From positions 1 through 64,000 of the forward strand of contig NZ_CAUM01000017.1 of the NCBI RefSeq assembly GCF_000350085.1: a stretch of DNA of 64,000 nt, written 5' to 3'. The notes under the pieces were generated by a model. That model had not been told where the DNA came from, did not search any database, and saw only the letters and a list, made by a program, of their open reading frames with translations. The position numbers were made by a program, and so were the translations under genes. Positions 37,178 through 46,938 of the stretch are shown piece after piece (positions within the stretch are counted from its first letter, which is position 1; each line of letters opens with the position of its first letter). This DNA is from Mesorhizobium metallidurans STM 2683 (GTDB lineage: Bacteria; Pseudomonadota; Alphaproteobacteria; Rhizobiales; Rhizobiaceae).

Positions 37178-40100
37178 GCCTCCCCTCCCTCGTCGTCGGC
37201 ATCACCACCGGCGGACCATTCGAGCACGCGGGCGAGATGGTCGTAGTCGCCATCGGTCTCGCCCTCGCGAAACGGCAATGCGCGTGACAGGTAACCGGTC
37301 GCCGGGTCGGCATAGTGGATCAGCAGATTTTCCAGCCGCGCCCAGGCTTCCTCGGCGAGATCGGCGGCGGTTCGCGGCTTGCGGTTGTATTCGAGGATGG
37401 ATTCCTCGAACACCTCGCCATTCGGCTTCAGCCTGATGAAGGCCAGTTGCGACGGCTCGCACGCACCCAGCTCCCTGAAAGCGCCGCGCCTCAGCAACGC
37501 GCCTTCCAGCGCCAATTGTGGCGACAGTAGCGTGTGCGCCTGCGCCTTGGACGGCGAGGAGCCGGTCTTGTAGTCGAGAATGTCGGCCATGCCGCCGGCC
37601 AGCAGATCGATGCGATCGGCATAGCCGGACAGCGTCACGCCGGATTGGCCGACGCCGGTCTTTTGGGCGCGCTCCTCGGCATGTCGCCGGACTACGGCAT
37701 CGGCGCGGCCACGCTCCCATTCGACGATGCCGCCGGCAAGCTTTTCGAAGCGCGGCCACCATACCGCCTCGACATCGGCCGGAAGGGCCGCCTCGGCGAA
37801 GCAGGCGCGGCCGGCGGCGATAAGGCCGGCCAGCGCCTCCGGTGCGCGCGGGTCGGCCACGTCAGCCGAGAAAAGATGCAGGATGGCGTGAAACAGCGTG
37901 CCGCGCTCGGCGGCGCCCGGATCGCGGATGAGCGGATCGAGCGGCATCAGGCCGAGGATCCTCCTGGCATAGATCGCGTAGGGGTCGCGGCGCAGCGTCT
38001 CGATCTCGGTGACCGAGAAATGGGTTGGCCGGACAGTCAGCGGCGGCTTCGGCTGCGGCCGCGGCGCGAAATCCCGCTTCTCGCCGGCATCGAGCGCGCG
38101 CGCCCAGGCCAGCAATTCGTCGCCGCGCCGGCTAAGCACCGCCGCATGGTCCTTGCCGATAAAGGTGAGGATGCGCTGCAGCCAGCGCGACGGCACCGCC
38201 GGCGCATCGCCGGAGCGGGCGGAGCGCGCCAGCACCACTTTGCTTGCGCCCATCGCCATCTGGAAATCATGGGCGGCAAGGCCGATGCGCCGTTCGGGCG
38301 GCTCGAGATCGATGCCGCTCTTCATCAGCCGCGACATGAAGCGGTCGCTCTCCGGCTTGCGCGGCCATACGCCTTCGTTCAGGCCGCCAATGACCAGCGT
38401 GTCGACGCTTTGCAGGCGGGCTTCCAGCGCGCCCCAGATGGCGATGTTCCGGTCGGTACCTTGCGCCGGCTTGACCGTTTCGGGCGCGATCAGTGCCTCC
38501 ATCACGTCAGGCCATTCATCCGCGGCGAAGGAGAACGGCACCGAGGCGGCGACCAGTCCGCGCAGCAGTTCGGCGAGCTTTTCGCCGGCATCGCCCGCAT
38601 AAAGGCCGCTCAGACTGCCATCCGCGGCACGGCCGAGATTCTCGAGGGCGACGACGCTGGCCCTGCTCAGCGCGGGAAGATCGGCGTCGCCCTCGCCGCG
38701 AAGCGCGATCAGCGGCGCCAGCGCGGCGGCAAGGCGGACAAGCAAATCGCGGGCGGCCTCGATGCTGTGCACGGTCAGGCGCGAGAACCAGAAGGGCTCG
38801 CGCTTGTCGCCACTCAGGCCGGTAAGGCGAGTTTCGAAGAGTTCCGCCAGCGATGCGATATCGGGACGTCCGGTGCCGCCGCGCAGCGCCACCAGTTCGA
38901 TGATCTCCGCGGCATGGCGGACTTCCGTTCTTTCCAGGCCAAGGCCAAGCAGTGGATGCTTGAGCAGCGACAGCAGCGCGACCGGATCGCCGGGATGGAA
39001 GGCGGCCTGAAGTATCAGCCTGAGCAGGCCGGCGGCAAGCGTGCCGGCAAGCGGCGTGCCGCCGGAATCGTCGGCGACGACGCCGAAGCGCAAAAGTTCG
39101 GCCGCAACGCGCCGCGCCAGGGAACGGTCGCCGGTGACGAGCGCGGCGCGCCGGCCGGGCTCCTCGACGGCGCGTTTGAGCGCGACGGCGATCGCCACGG
39201 CCTCGTCGCGTTCGCTGGCGGCTTCGAGAAGCGTCACTTCGGCGAAGGCCTCGGCAATCTCGCCCGCAGCGAAGCCGAGCCGCGTCTCGGCCCACAATTC
39301 GGTGGTCTCGGCCGGCCGCAGGGCCTCGCCGACGAGCGCCGCGCGCAGCGCCAGCGGCTTTTCGGCAACCGCGATCTCCTCGACATCGCCGCGCAGCACG
39401 CCGATCTTGCCGATCAGCTTGGCCAGGCCATATTGCGGATGGCCAAGCAGAGCCGGGCGGGCGCCAGGTGCGGCAATCGCCTGGAAGGACGGCTCGTCCA
39501 GCATCGTGTCGAGGCCGGGCAGCACGACGGCGCCGCCGGGCAGGCCGGCGATCACGGCGAGCAGTTCGGCGGTGGCGGGAATAGATCCGGTGGAGCCGGC
39601 GGCGATCACCGGCCCAGCGGGCGGGTTGCGCTTCAGCCGCGCCGCTTCCAGCCTGATCAGCGCATTGCGATGCGCGGCGGGGTTGGAGCGGTTGCGCTCC
39701 TCCAGGATATCAGGCCAGTTGTCGGTGACGATGCCGAGGAAATCGAGCGTCACTTGCCACCAGCCGGCCAGATTGCCGGTCACCAGATCGGCTAACCTGG
39801 TCCAGTCCGTGCCTTCCGTCTCGATCTCGTCCATCAGCCGGGCCAGGTCGCGCGCCAGCCAGATGGCATCGGCGGCGGAGGCCGGCACGACGATCTCCTC
39901 GTCGAAAAGGGCCGCGACATGCGCCGGCAGTCGACGTTTCCAGGCGCGCACCAGCGGCGCCAGCAGCAGCAGGCGCTCGATCGCGGCAATCGGCGGCGCC
40001 AGATCGAGAGCGGCCGCCGCTTCGGCCTCGAAGGCAGCTTCGTCCTCGTCGAATTCGCCAAGCGGGCGGATCACCGGCAGGATCGCCGAACGACTGCCGA

Positions 40101-40296
40101 GCACGTCGACGAAGACGCCGCGCAGCGCGCGCGCGGCGCGGCGGGTCGGCACATAGATGGTGACATCGGCCAGCGCCAGCGGCTCGCCGTCGAAGCGGAA
40201 GCCCGGAACGAGCCGGCCCGAGAGCAAGGCCTCGGCCAGCGTCGGCAGGAACGGCGCTCCGGAGGGAATCGAGAAAACGCGGCGGGAGCCGCTCAT
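37174..40296 (-). CDS. addB: Double-strand break repair protein AddB
   Basis: The 1040-residue AddB subunit of the alphaproteobacterial type. It begins SGSRRVFSIPSGAPFLPTLAE and has a C-terminal PD-(D/E)XK nuclease-like domain (LSGYADRIDLLAGGMADILDYKTGS) that follows VTEIETLRRDPYAIYARRIL. It partners with AddA in end resection. The ATG at 40296 begins the conserved region; the frame upstream runs into repeats. The stop overlaps the addA start. Confidence 0.96.
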   Translation of the reverse strand: MSGSRRVFSIPSGAPFLPTLAEALLSGRLVPGFRFDGEPLALADVTIYVPTRRAARALRGVFVDVLGSRSAILPVIRPLGEFDEDEAAFEAEAAAALDLAPPIAAIERLLLLAPLVRAWKRRLPAHVAALFDEEIVVPASAADAIWLARDLARLMDEIETEGTDWTRLADLVTGNLAGWWQVTLDFLGIVTDNWPDILEERNRSNPAAHRNALIRLEAARLKRNPPAGPVIAAGSTGSIPATAELLAVIAGLPGGAVVLPGLDTMLDEPSFQAIAAPGARPALLGHPQYGLAKLIGKIGVLRGDVEEIAVAEKPLALRAALVGEALRPAETTELWAETRLGFAAGEIAEAFAEVTLLEAASERDEAVAIAVALKRAVEEPGRRAALVTGDRSLARRVAAELLRFGVVADDSGGTPLAGTLAAGLLRLILQAAFHPGDPVALLSLLKHPLLGLGLERTEVRHAAEIIELVALRGGTGRPDIASLAELFETRLTGLSGDKREPFWFSRLTVHSIEAARDLLVRLAAALAPLIALRGEGDADLPALSRASVVALENLGRAADGSLSGLYAGDAGEKLAELLRGLVAASVPFSFAADEWPDVMEALIAPETVKPAQGTDRNIAIWGALEARLQSVDTLVIGGLNEGVWPRKPESDRFMSRLMKSGIDLEPPERRIGLAAHDFQMAMGASKVVLARSARSGDAPAVPSRWLQRILTFIGKDHAAVLSRRGDELLAWARALDAGEKRDFAPRPQPKPPLTVRPTHFSVTEIETLRRDPYAIYARRILGLMPLDPLIRDPGAAERGTLFHAILHLFSADVADPRAPEALAGLIAAGRACFAEAALPADVEAVWWPRFEKLAGGIVEWERGRADAVVRRHAEERAQKTGVGQSGVTLSGYADRIDLLAGGMADILDYKTGSSPSKAQAHTLLSPQLALEGALLRRGAFRELGACEPSQLAFIRLKPNGEVFEESILEYNRKPRTAADLAEEAWARLENLLIHYADPATGYLSRALPFREGETDGDYDHLARVLEWSAGGDADDEGGEA

Positions 40297-40308
40297 ACGG
40301 CTTTCGCC

Positions 40309-40407
40309 AGAGCAGGATGAATTGAAGTTGAACCGGTCATCCTGCTCTAGTTCTTTGTCTTTTCGCATGATCTTGCCCGAAAAGCCTGCAACTTTTCGGG
40401 ATCATGC
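40309..40407. repeat. Two adjacent palindromes overlapping the 3' end of the nucleotidyltransferase gene
   Basis: 40309-40348 has AGAGCAGGATGA and its complement TCATCCTGCTCT as arms. 40365-40407 is a copy of the dispersed family (GCATGATC, CCCGAAAA, TTTTCGGGATCATGC). Both lie in or next to the end of the upstream gene, whose stop codon (40349-40347) is inside the first palindrome. Confidence 0.88.
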
Positions 40408-41123
40408 TCCAGGGCGCCGGCGACCGCCGCTTCCGCAAGCGGAATGGCGTCGGGCGTGCCGACCGTGATCCAACGGCCGTGCATCGCCATGCCGAACAGG
40501 CGGCCAGCGGCGATAGCGCTATCGAAATAGGCGTTGAGCGAATGCGGCCCGGCCGGCGCATCCTCGAACAGGCGCGGATGGACGATGGCAGCACCCGCAT
40601 AGATCAGGCCCGCCGGATCGCCCTTCGAACGCCGCAGGGCGCCGTCCGGCGCCATCAGGAAATCGGTGCCGCCGCTATGTCCGGTCGCTGACTTGATATC
40701 CGCAAGCATCAGCAGAATATCCATTTTCGCCGCATCCCATGCAAGGGCAAGGCGGGCGAGATTGGACGCGCCGGCGTCGATCCAGAAGGTGTCGGCGTTG
40801 ACGATGTAGAAAGGCGCCTTGCCCAGTTCCGGCAAGGCATGGACGATGCCGCCGGCGGAATCGAGCAGTCTTTCGCTTTCGTCCGATATGACCACCTTCG
40901 GAGCGTCGCGCCCGGCGACATGCGAGACGATCTGCCCGGGGAGATAGTGGACGTTGACCACGGCCTTGGTGACGCCGGCCTCGGTCAGGCTGTCCAGGCC
41001 CCAGTCGAGCAATGTCTTGCCTGATATCTTGACCAGCGGTTTCGGCATCGTATCGGTGATCGGCCGCATGCGCTTGCCAAGCCCGGCGGCGAGCACCATC
41101 GCGGTTTTAAGGTGCGCCGTCAC
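40347..41123 (-). CDS. MurU-like nucleotidyltransferase (GTG start)
   Basis: A 258-residue sugar-phosphate nucleotidyltransferase with the signature MVLAAGLGKRMRPITDTMPKP and the metal-binding segment FYIVNADTFWIDAG. Beside an AmgK-like kinase it fits MurU, which makes UDP-MurNAc from MurNAc-1-phosphate in cell-wall recycling. The start is GTG at 41123, overlapping the upstream stop (GTGA). The last 20 or so residues (from EHDPEKLQAFRARSCEKTKN) are encoded by the repeat at 40347-40407, so the natural C-terminus has probably been replaced or extended by repeat insertion. Confidence 0.88.
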   Translation of the reverse strand: MTAHLKTAMVLAAGLGKRMRPITDTMPKPLVKISGKTLLDWGLDSLTEAGVTKAVVNVHYLPGQIVSHVAGRDAPKVVISDESERLLDSAGGIVHALPELGKAPFYIVNADTFWIDAGASNLARLALAWDAAKMDILLMLADIKSATGHSGGTDFLMAPDGALRRSKGDPAGLIYAGAAIVHPRLFEDAPAGPHSLNAYFDSAIAAGRLFGMAMHGRWITVGTPDAIPLAEAAVAGALEHDPEKLQAFRARSCEKTKN

Positions 41124-42631
41124 AGCGGCCGTTCCTCCAGCAAGCCGTGCGCGACGTAGAAATCCCTGAGGCCGGCCAGCGCCGGATGCGCCAGCGCCCG
41201 CCTGAGATAGTCGCGAATGCGCGGCAGGTGCTTGAGATAATAGGGCTTGCCGTCGCGCTTTTCGAGCCGCACGAAAATGCCGAGGATCTTCGAATTGCGC
41301 TGCGCCGCCATGATTGCGTAGGTCTCGACGAACGCCTCCTCATCGAAGCCGCCGGCCGCGTGGCGCGCCGCGATATAGGCATCCAGCGTGTGCTTCTCGA
41401 TGTCGGGCGATACTGTGACACGGGCATCCATCGCCAGCGAGGCAACGTCATAGGCGGACGGGCCGATCAGCGCGTCCTGGATGTCGACGATGCCAAGGCG
41501 GTCATGGCCGGAGCGGTCGCCGCGCCAGATGATGTTGGGTGAGTGAAAGTCGCGCAACATCAGCGTGTATTCGCGATCCCGCAGCCGGTCGAGAACCGCG
41601 TTCCATTCCCTGTGGTAGCCGGCTCGCAAGGTATCGCTGGCCGGGCCGCCGGTCAGCATCGGCACATACCAATCGACCAAAAGATCGGCCTCGATCATCA
41701 TCGCGTCACGGTCGAAGGGCGGCACGTCGTGGAAGATGCCGGGGGCGGCTTGCATCCGCGCGGGCCAGGCCTTGCCATGCATCATGGCCAACAGTTCGGC
41801 CGCCGCCGCATAGCGCTCGGCGACCGGCTGACCATCGCTGCCAAGGAACCCTTCGGCGCCGAGATGCTCAAGCAACAAAAAGCCCTGGTCGAGATCCTCG
41901 GCGTGGATTTGCGGCACGCTGACGCCGGCGGCCAGCAATGCCTTGTCGATGGCGACGAAGGCCGTGACGGATTGCGCCGAATGGGCGATTGCCGCATAGG
42001 GCTTGCCGTCGCGGACCGGTGGCCCGAGCACCAGCCTGGGCGAGTTCATCAGGACACGCGGCGGCAGTCCGGCTAACGAAACGACCTCATAGGAGCGGGC
42101 CGAGGCGTCGCCGACGAAATATCGTCTTTGCGCGTCGCCCCAGCCGGCCTCGTCCAGAAAATCGCGCATGGCCAGCGATCGCGCCGCGCGCTCGAAGGCA
42201 GCGCCCTGTCCCGACAATCTCGCCAGGCGGCCCTCGCCCTGAAGGGCAAGTTCGATCAGCACCGAGGTCTCGGGCAGATAGGGCCCTGCCCGTTCCGGCC
42301 ACTCGACCAGCGCAGCACCTTGCGCCAAAGCCTCATCGAAACCCAGTTCGTCGAGCTCTGACGCCGCGGACAAGCGATAGAGGTCGAAATGATGTACGGG
42401 AACGCGCGCCTCATAGCTCTGGACGAGCGTGAAGGTCGGGCTCGGCACGTCGAGGCCGGCGTCCTCGGCCATCGCCCTGATCAGCGCCCGCGCCAAACTC
42501 GACTTGCCGGCGCCGAGATCGCCCTTCAGCGCCAGCACGTCGCCGGGCCGCAGCGACATGGCCAGATCCTCGCCGAGCCTTGCGGTCGCAGCCTCGTCGG
42601 CGAGAAATCGCTCCAGCACCATGCCCGCCAT
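41120..42631 (-). CDS. Fusion of TsaE (t6A tRNA modification ATPase) and AmgK-like sugar kinase
   Basis: A 503-residue two-domain protein. Residues about 1-150 are TsaE, the ATPase of the t6A37 tRNA modification complex, with Walker A ALKGDLGAGKSSLARALI and PSPTFTLVQSYE. Residues about 165-503 are an aminoglycoside phosphotransferase-fold kinase with the Brenner-type motif LMLRDFHSPNIIW and GIVDIQDALIGPSAYDVASL, like AmgK, the anomeric MurNAc/GlcNAc kinase. It lies 8 nt after divL and overlaps the MurU-like gene, its pathway partner. The fusion occurs, as I recall, in other Rhizobiales. Confidence 0.92.
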   Translation of the reverse strand: MAGMVLERFLADEAATARLGEDLAMSLRPGDVLALKGDLGAGKSSLARALIRAMAEDAGLDVPSPTFTLVQSYEARVPVHHFDLYRLSAASELDELGFDEALAQGAALVEWPERAGPYLPETSVLIELALQGEGRLARLSGQGAAFERAARSLAMRDFLDEAGWGDAQRRYFVGDASARSYEVVSLAGLPPRVLMNSPRLVLGPPVRDGKPYAAIAHSAQSVTAFVAIDKALLAAGVSVPQIHAEDLDQGFLLLEHLGAEGFLGSDGQPVAERYAAAAELLAMMHGKAWPARMQAAPGIFHDVPPFDRDAMMIEADLLVDWYVPMLTGGPASDTLRAGYHREWNAVLDRLRDREYTLMLRDFHSPNIIWRGDRSGHDRLGIVDIQDALIGPSAYDVASLAMDARVTVSPDIEKHTLDAYIAARHAAGGFDEEAFVETYAIMAAQRNSKILGIFVRLEKRDGKPYYLKHLPRIRDYLRRALAHPALAGLRDFYVAHGLLEERPL

Positions 42632-42639
42632 CGAGCGCG

Positions 42640-45201
42640 CTACTCGGCCGCGGCGCGGATGCCCGGCGTGTCGGGAAAGGCACAGATGACAGTGGTGCCC
42701 TTGTCCTTGCCGGTCTCGATGCGGACGCTGCCGCCATGCAGTTCGACAAAACTCTTGACGATCGACAGGCCGAGGCCGGCGCCGCGCCGGCGGCCGCCAT
42801 TGGTGCGTGGTTCGAAACGGCGGAACACCGAATCGAGCAGGTCCGGCGGCATGCCGGGGCCATCGTCATGAACGGAGAATTCCACGCCTTCGGCAAGCTG
42901 GCGGCAGGCGAGCGTGATGGTGCTCGCCTCCGGCGCGTAATTCGCCGCGTTGCTCAACAGATTGTAGAGGATCTGGCGGATGCGAATCTCGTCGCCATGG
43001 AAGGTTTTTGGCGCCGCGGCCGCATCGATCTTGAGCTTGATCGAATGCTCCTCCAGCCGGTCGGCCACCAGTTCGGCGGCGGCGGCGATGGTCCGGTCGA
43101 TGTGAACCTCGGAGATGTCGAGCTGCATGATGCCGGCATCCACCGTCGCCAGATCGAGGATGTCGTTGACTATGGTGAGCAGCACCGAGGACGACGACCC
43201 GACATGCTCGACATATTCGCGCTGCTTCCGGCTCAACTGCCCGGTCGACGGTAAGGAAAGAAGCTCGGTGAAGCCGATGATGTTGGTGAGCGGCGAGCGT
43301 AGTTCATAGGAGACGTGCTGCACGAACTCGTTCTTGAGCTGGTCGGATTTTTCCAGCGCCTCGTTCTTGTCCTTCAGCGCCCGCTCGACATTGACGCTGT
43401 CGGTGACGTCGACGAAGGTCATCATCACCTGCCCGTTGGGCAGCGGGATCATCGCGTAGCGCAGCACGGTGCCGTCGTTCAGCTCGGTCTGGCCATGGCG
43501 GTCGCGGCGCTCGTCGTCGAAGCCGGTGATGGCGGCGACGAACCCGCCCCAGGGACTGCCGGCGGCACGTTGATCGCAGAAATCGCGGATCGTGGAAACG
43601 TGGACGTTTGGCTTGGCGGTGTCGGCGTCCAGCCGCCAAAGCGTCGCGAATGCCGGATTCGACAGTCTGAGCCTGCCGTCCGGGCCGAACACAGCCACGC
43701 CTTCGGCAAGGTTGTCGAGCGTCTCGCCCTGGACCCGCACCGCGGTCTGGTAACGGCTTTCGAGGTCCATCTTTTCGGTCAGGTTCTCGAACACCCAGGT
43801 GACGCCGCCCTTGGGCTGCGGATTGGCGATGACGCGGATGGTCTTGCCGTCCGGTAGATGCCACCAATGCTCCTGCGACTCGACCGCGCGATAGGCGCCG
43901 AGCAGGCTCTCCTTCCAGCGCCGCCATTCGGGCTGCTCGGCGATCTTGCCTTCGCTGCGCAGCCGGTCGAGCAACAAGGCGTTGTCGGGAGCGCTGTGCA
44001 GGAAGCCGCTGTCGAGGCCCCATAGTTTCTGGAAGGCCTGGTTGAAGAAGCGCAGCTTCTCGTCGGTGTCGAAAATCGCCACGGCGGTGTTGAGTTGGTC
44101 GAGCGTATCGGCATGGCTCTGCACGGTCCGTTCATATTCGCCGCGGATGGCTTCGATGGCGCTGGTGTCGCTGGCAAGACCCGCCGATCCGTCCGCGCCG
44201 GCGAAGTCGGTCACGGCGAACATGCGCCGGTCGCCCCCGATCACGGTGGAAAGCGTCTGCTCGAAGACGGGATGCGACTTGTGCTGCGCGGCGATCGCAT
44301 CGCGCGCCTGGCCGCCCAGGAATTCCTTGGCATCGCGAACGGCGACTTCGGCGTTCTGCGCCTCGACGGCCTCGGCATAGGCGCGGTTGACCCACTTCAG
44401 CCGCCCGTCGGTGGTGCGCAGCCATGACGGCATGTTGAGCGCGTCGAGAAGGCCTATCATGGTGTCGTAATCAGCGGCGAGGCGCTGGTTCTCGATCTTC
44501 AGCCTGGCCTCGCTGCGCTGCGTTTGCGAGAGCGAGACGAAGCGCACAAGCACATGTGCCGCGCTCTTGCGTCCATGCACTTCGAGCGGCGCGCCGACCA
44601 GGGATTCGATGACAAGATCGAACGGCTTGGCCTTTTCGCGCAACCCCGCCACGGCATGTTCTAGCGCCGCCGCCGAGCGCGGCATCAACCAGCGGCCGAA
44701 GGCAAGGAAAGCGGCCCGGTCTTCCGGGGCGCCGCTCTCGAGCGGCAATGTGCCGATGATTTCAGGCTTCTTGTTTTCCGAGGCCCATACAACCACGCGC
44801 TGGTCGCGCGTGTTGAGCAGCGCCTCGGAACGCTGCAGTGCTGCGTTGACATCGGCGATGCGGGACCTCAGTTCGAGGTTTTCCGCCGAGGTGCGTGCCC
44901 GCTCGCGGATCAGAACGATGGCCGACAGGAGCGCGGCGCCCATGACGCCGACGAACACGGCGAGCTGCATGACCTCGACCGTGCTGACCGGCAGCGCGGC
45001 CTTGCGCACGCCAGTGGTTTCAGCATGCGCCGCAAAACCAAGCAGCGGCCCGGCAAGCGCGGAGGAAGAAAGCAATTTCGCGACGCGAATGCCAGCGCGC
45101 CACAAGAGGCCGCCGCCTTCGGCAGCGGAGCCGGTAACACCCGAATCGTTACGGCCGCCGGAAACGGCCTGTCCCGCGCAAAGCGGGTAATCCCCCGGCA
45201 T
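42640..45201 (-). CDS. divL: DivL-type PAS sensor kinase with Tyr in place of the phospho-accepting His
   Basis: An 853-residue membrane-anchored sensor. A transmembrane segment (VMQLAVFVGVMGAALLSAIV) is followed by several PAS-like domains and a kinase core. The H-box reads FVQHVSYELRSPLTNIIGF: the normal His is Tyr (codon 43308-43306, residue about 632). The ATP-binding domain is intact (NLLSNAANYAPE, VHDDGPGMPP, RRGAGLGLSIVKSFVELHGG). These features define DivL, which in Caulobacter and rhizobia controls CckA-CtrA cell-cycle signalling. The ATG at 45201 is the likely start. Confidence 0.9.
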   Translation of the reverse strand: MPGDYPLCAGQAVSGGRNDSGVTGSAAEGGGLLWRAGIRVAKLLSSSALAGPLLGFAAHAETTGVRKAALPVSTVEVMQLAVFVGVMGAALLSAIVLIRERARTSAENLELRSRIADVNAALQRSEALLNTRDQRVVVWASENKKPEIIGTLPLESGAPEDRAAFLAFGRWLMPRSAAALEHAVAGLREKAKPFDLVIESLVGAPLEVHGRKSAAHVLVRFVSLSQTQRSEARLKIENQRLAADYDTMIGLLDALNMPSWLRTTDGRLKWVNRAYAEAVEAQNAEVAVRDAKEFLGGQARDAIAAQHKSHPVFEQTLSTVIGGDRRMFAVTDFAGADGSAGLASDTSAIEAIRGEYERTVQSHADTLDQLNTAVAIFDTDEKLRFFNQAFQKLWGLDSGFLHSAPDNALLLDRLRSEGKIAEQPEWRRWKESLLGAYRAVESQEHWWHLPDGKTIRVIANPQPKGGVTWVFENLTEKMDLESRYQTAVRVQGETLDNLAEGVAVFGPDGRLRLSNPAFATLWRLDADTAKPNVHVSTIRDFCDQRAAGSPWGGFVAAITGFDDERRDRHGQTELNDGTVLRYAMIPLPNGQVMMTFVDVTDSVNVERALKDKNEALEKSDQLKNEFVQHVSYELRSPLTNIIGFTELLSLPSTGQLSRKQREYVEHVGSSSSVLLTIVNDILDLATVDAGIMQLDISEVHIDRTIAAAAELVADRLEEHSIKLKIDAAAAPKTFHGDEIRIRQILYNLLSNAANYAPEASTITLACRQLAEGVEFSVHDDGPGMPPDLLDSVFRRFEPRTNGGRRRGAGLGLSIVKSFVELHGGSVRIETGKDKGTTVICAFPDTPGIRAAAE

Positions 45202-45324
45202 GTCTTGGTCCTCTTCGCCGCCTGAATGCAAGACCGGCCTGATCGTGTGCGTCGGCCCTCGTCCCCGGACCGCGAATCAGCACCATAGCGCTTGCGCGAA
45301 TCGGCGTGAAGAATCAATCAGCGC

Positions 45325-45360
45325 AAAAATAAGCCGGGCGAAAAGTCAATCGCCCGGCGT
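45325..45360 (-). terminator. Intrinsic terminator after ahcY
   Basis: On the minus strand, GCCGGGCGA and TCGCCCGGC pair around TTGACTTT and are followed by TTATTTTTGC. It lies about 30 nt after the ahcY stop codon and separates ahcY from divL. Confidence 0.8.
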
Positions 45361-45388
45361 CAATATCTAGTGGTAATTTGCGCTGTGG

Positions 45389-46789
45389 TTAATAGCGGTA
45401 GTGTTCCGGCTTGAACGGTCCCTTCGGAGTCACGCCGATATAGGCGGCCTGTTCGCCCGACAGTTCGGTGAGGCGGGCGCCGAGCTTGTCTAGATGCAGG
45501 CGCGCGACCTTTTCATCGAGATGCTTGGGCAGGACATAGACCTGGTTCTCGTACTGGCCGGGCTTGGTGTAGAGCTCGATCTGCGCCAACACCTGATTGG
45601 TGAAAGACGCCGACATGACGAAGCTCGGATGGCCGGTGGCGTTGCCGAGATTGAGCAGGCGGCCTTCCGACAAAAGGATCATCCGCTTGCCGTCCGGGAA
45701 GGTGATCAGGTCGACCTGCGGCTTGATGTTGGTCCATTTCAGATTGCGCAGCGACGCCACCTGGATCTCATTGTCGAAGTGGCCGATATTGCCAACGATC
45801 GCCATGTCCTTGAACGACCGCATGTGGTCGAGAGTGACGACGTCCTTGTTGCCGGTGGTGGTGATGACGATGTCGGCCGTCGGTGCCGCATCTTCGAGCG
45901 TGACGACTTCGAAGCCGTCCATCGCCGCCTGCAATGCGCAGATCGGATCGACCTCGGTGACCTTGACGCGGGCGCCGGCGCCCTTCAGCGAGGCCGAAGA
46001 GCCCTTGCCGACGTCGCCATAACCGCAGACGACCGCAACTTTGCCCGCCATCATCGTGTCGGTGCCGCGGCGAATGCCGTCGACCAGCGATTCCTTGCAG
46101 CCATATTTGTTGTCGAATTTCGACTTGGTCACGGAATCGTTGACGTTGATGGCCGGGAACGGCAGCAGGCCCTTCTTCTGCAGCTGGTAGAGCCGGTTGA
46201 CGCCGGTCGTCGTCTCTTCGGTGACGCCGCGGATCGCTTCCTTCTGCTTGGTGAAGAAGCCGGGCGAGGCCTTCATGCGCTTCTTGATCTGCGCAAACAG
46301 GATTTCCTCTTCCTCGCTGCCCGGATTGGACAGCACGTCCTCGCCGGCCTCGGCACGGGCGCCGATGAGGATGTACATGGTGGCGTCGCCGCCATCGTCG
46401 AGGATCATGTTGGAGGTGCCGCCATCGGCCCACTGGAAGATCTTGTCGGTGTAGACCCAATAGTCCTCGAGCGTCTCACCCTTGACGGCGAAGACCGGAA
46501 TGCCCGCCTCGGCAATGGCCGCGGCGGCGTGGTCCTGGGTCGAGAAGATGTTGCAGGAGGCCCAGCGGATATCGGCGCCGAGTTCCTTCAGCGTTTCGAT
46601 CAGCACCGCCGTCTGGATGGTCATGTGCAGCGAACCGGTGATGCGCGCGCCCTTGAGCGGCTTGGCCTTGCCGAATTCCTCGCGGCAGGCCATCAGACCC
46701 GGCATTTCGGTTTCGGCGATCTCGATTTCCTTGCGGCCCCAGCCGGCAAGCGAAATGTCGGCGACCACATAGTCCTTGCTACCCGTCAT
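45389..46789 (-). CDS. ahcY: S-adenosylhomocysteine hydrolase (adenosylhomocysteinase)
   Basis: The 466-residue enzyme that splits S-adenosylhomocysteine to adenosine and homocysteine, recycling the product of methylations. It has the NAD-binding loop [18 protein letters not shown], the substrate motif [15 protein letters not shown] and the C-terminal signature ending KPEHYRY. The length matches the alphaproteobacterial form with its insertion. It lies 149 nt after the HPr gene and is closed by a terminator; no SAH riboswitch is apparent in the spacer. Confidence 0.98.
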   Translation of the reverse strand: MTGSKDYVVADISLAGWGRKEIEIAETEMPGLMACREEFGKAKPLKGARITGSLHMTIQTAVLIETLKELGADIRWASCNIFSTQDHAAAAIAEAGIPVFAVKGETLEDYWVYTDKIFQWADGGTSNMILDDGGDATMYILIGARAEAGEDVLSNPGSEEEEILFAQIKKRMKASPGFFTKQKEAIRGVTEETTTGVNRLYQLQKKGLLPFPAINVNDSVTKSKFDNKYGCKESLVDGIRRGTDTMMAGKVAVVCGYGDVGKGSSASLKGAGARVKVTEVDPICALQAAMDGFEVVTLEDAAPTADIVITTTGNKDVVTLDHMRSFKDMAIVGNIGHFDNEIQVASLRNLKWTNIKPQVDLITFPDGKRMILLSEGRLLNLGNATGHPSFVMSASFTNQVLAQIELYTKPGQYENQVYVLPKHLDEKVARLHLDKLGARLTELSGEQAAYIGVTPKGPFKPEHYRY

Positions 46790-46938
46790 GGCAGTGCTCC
46801 GATCAAGAATTGTTTTTACGGATGCGCCCGCGCCGGAAGGCGTCGAAGGGCGCTAAGTGCCGGCCTGACTAGCAGATCGCCGGCCGCACGACAATGGGAT
46901 ATAAAGAAATCTTTATCCGTGCATGTCTTACGGAGATG

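Noticed and set aside
34055..39795. Very long plus-strand open frames opposite addA and addB
   Set aside because: Both are shadows of well-supported helicase/nuclease genes; no domain is visible in them.
46790..46938. Possible SAH riboswitch upstream of ahcY
   Set aside because: I see no conserved SAH riboswitch core or pairing pattern, and such elements are mainly known from other lineages.
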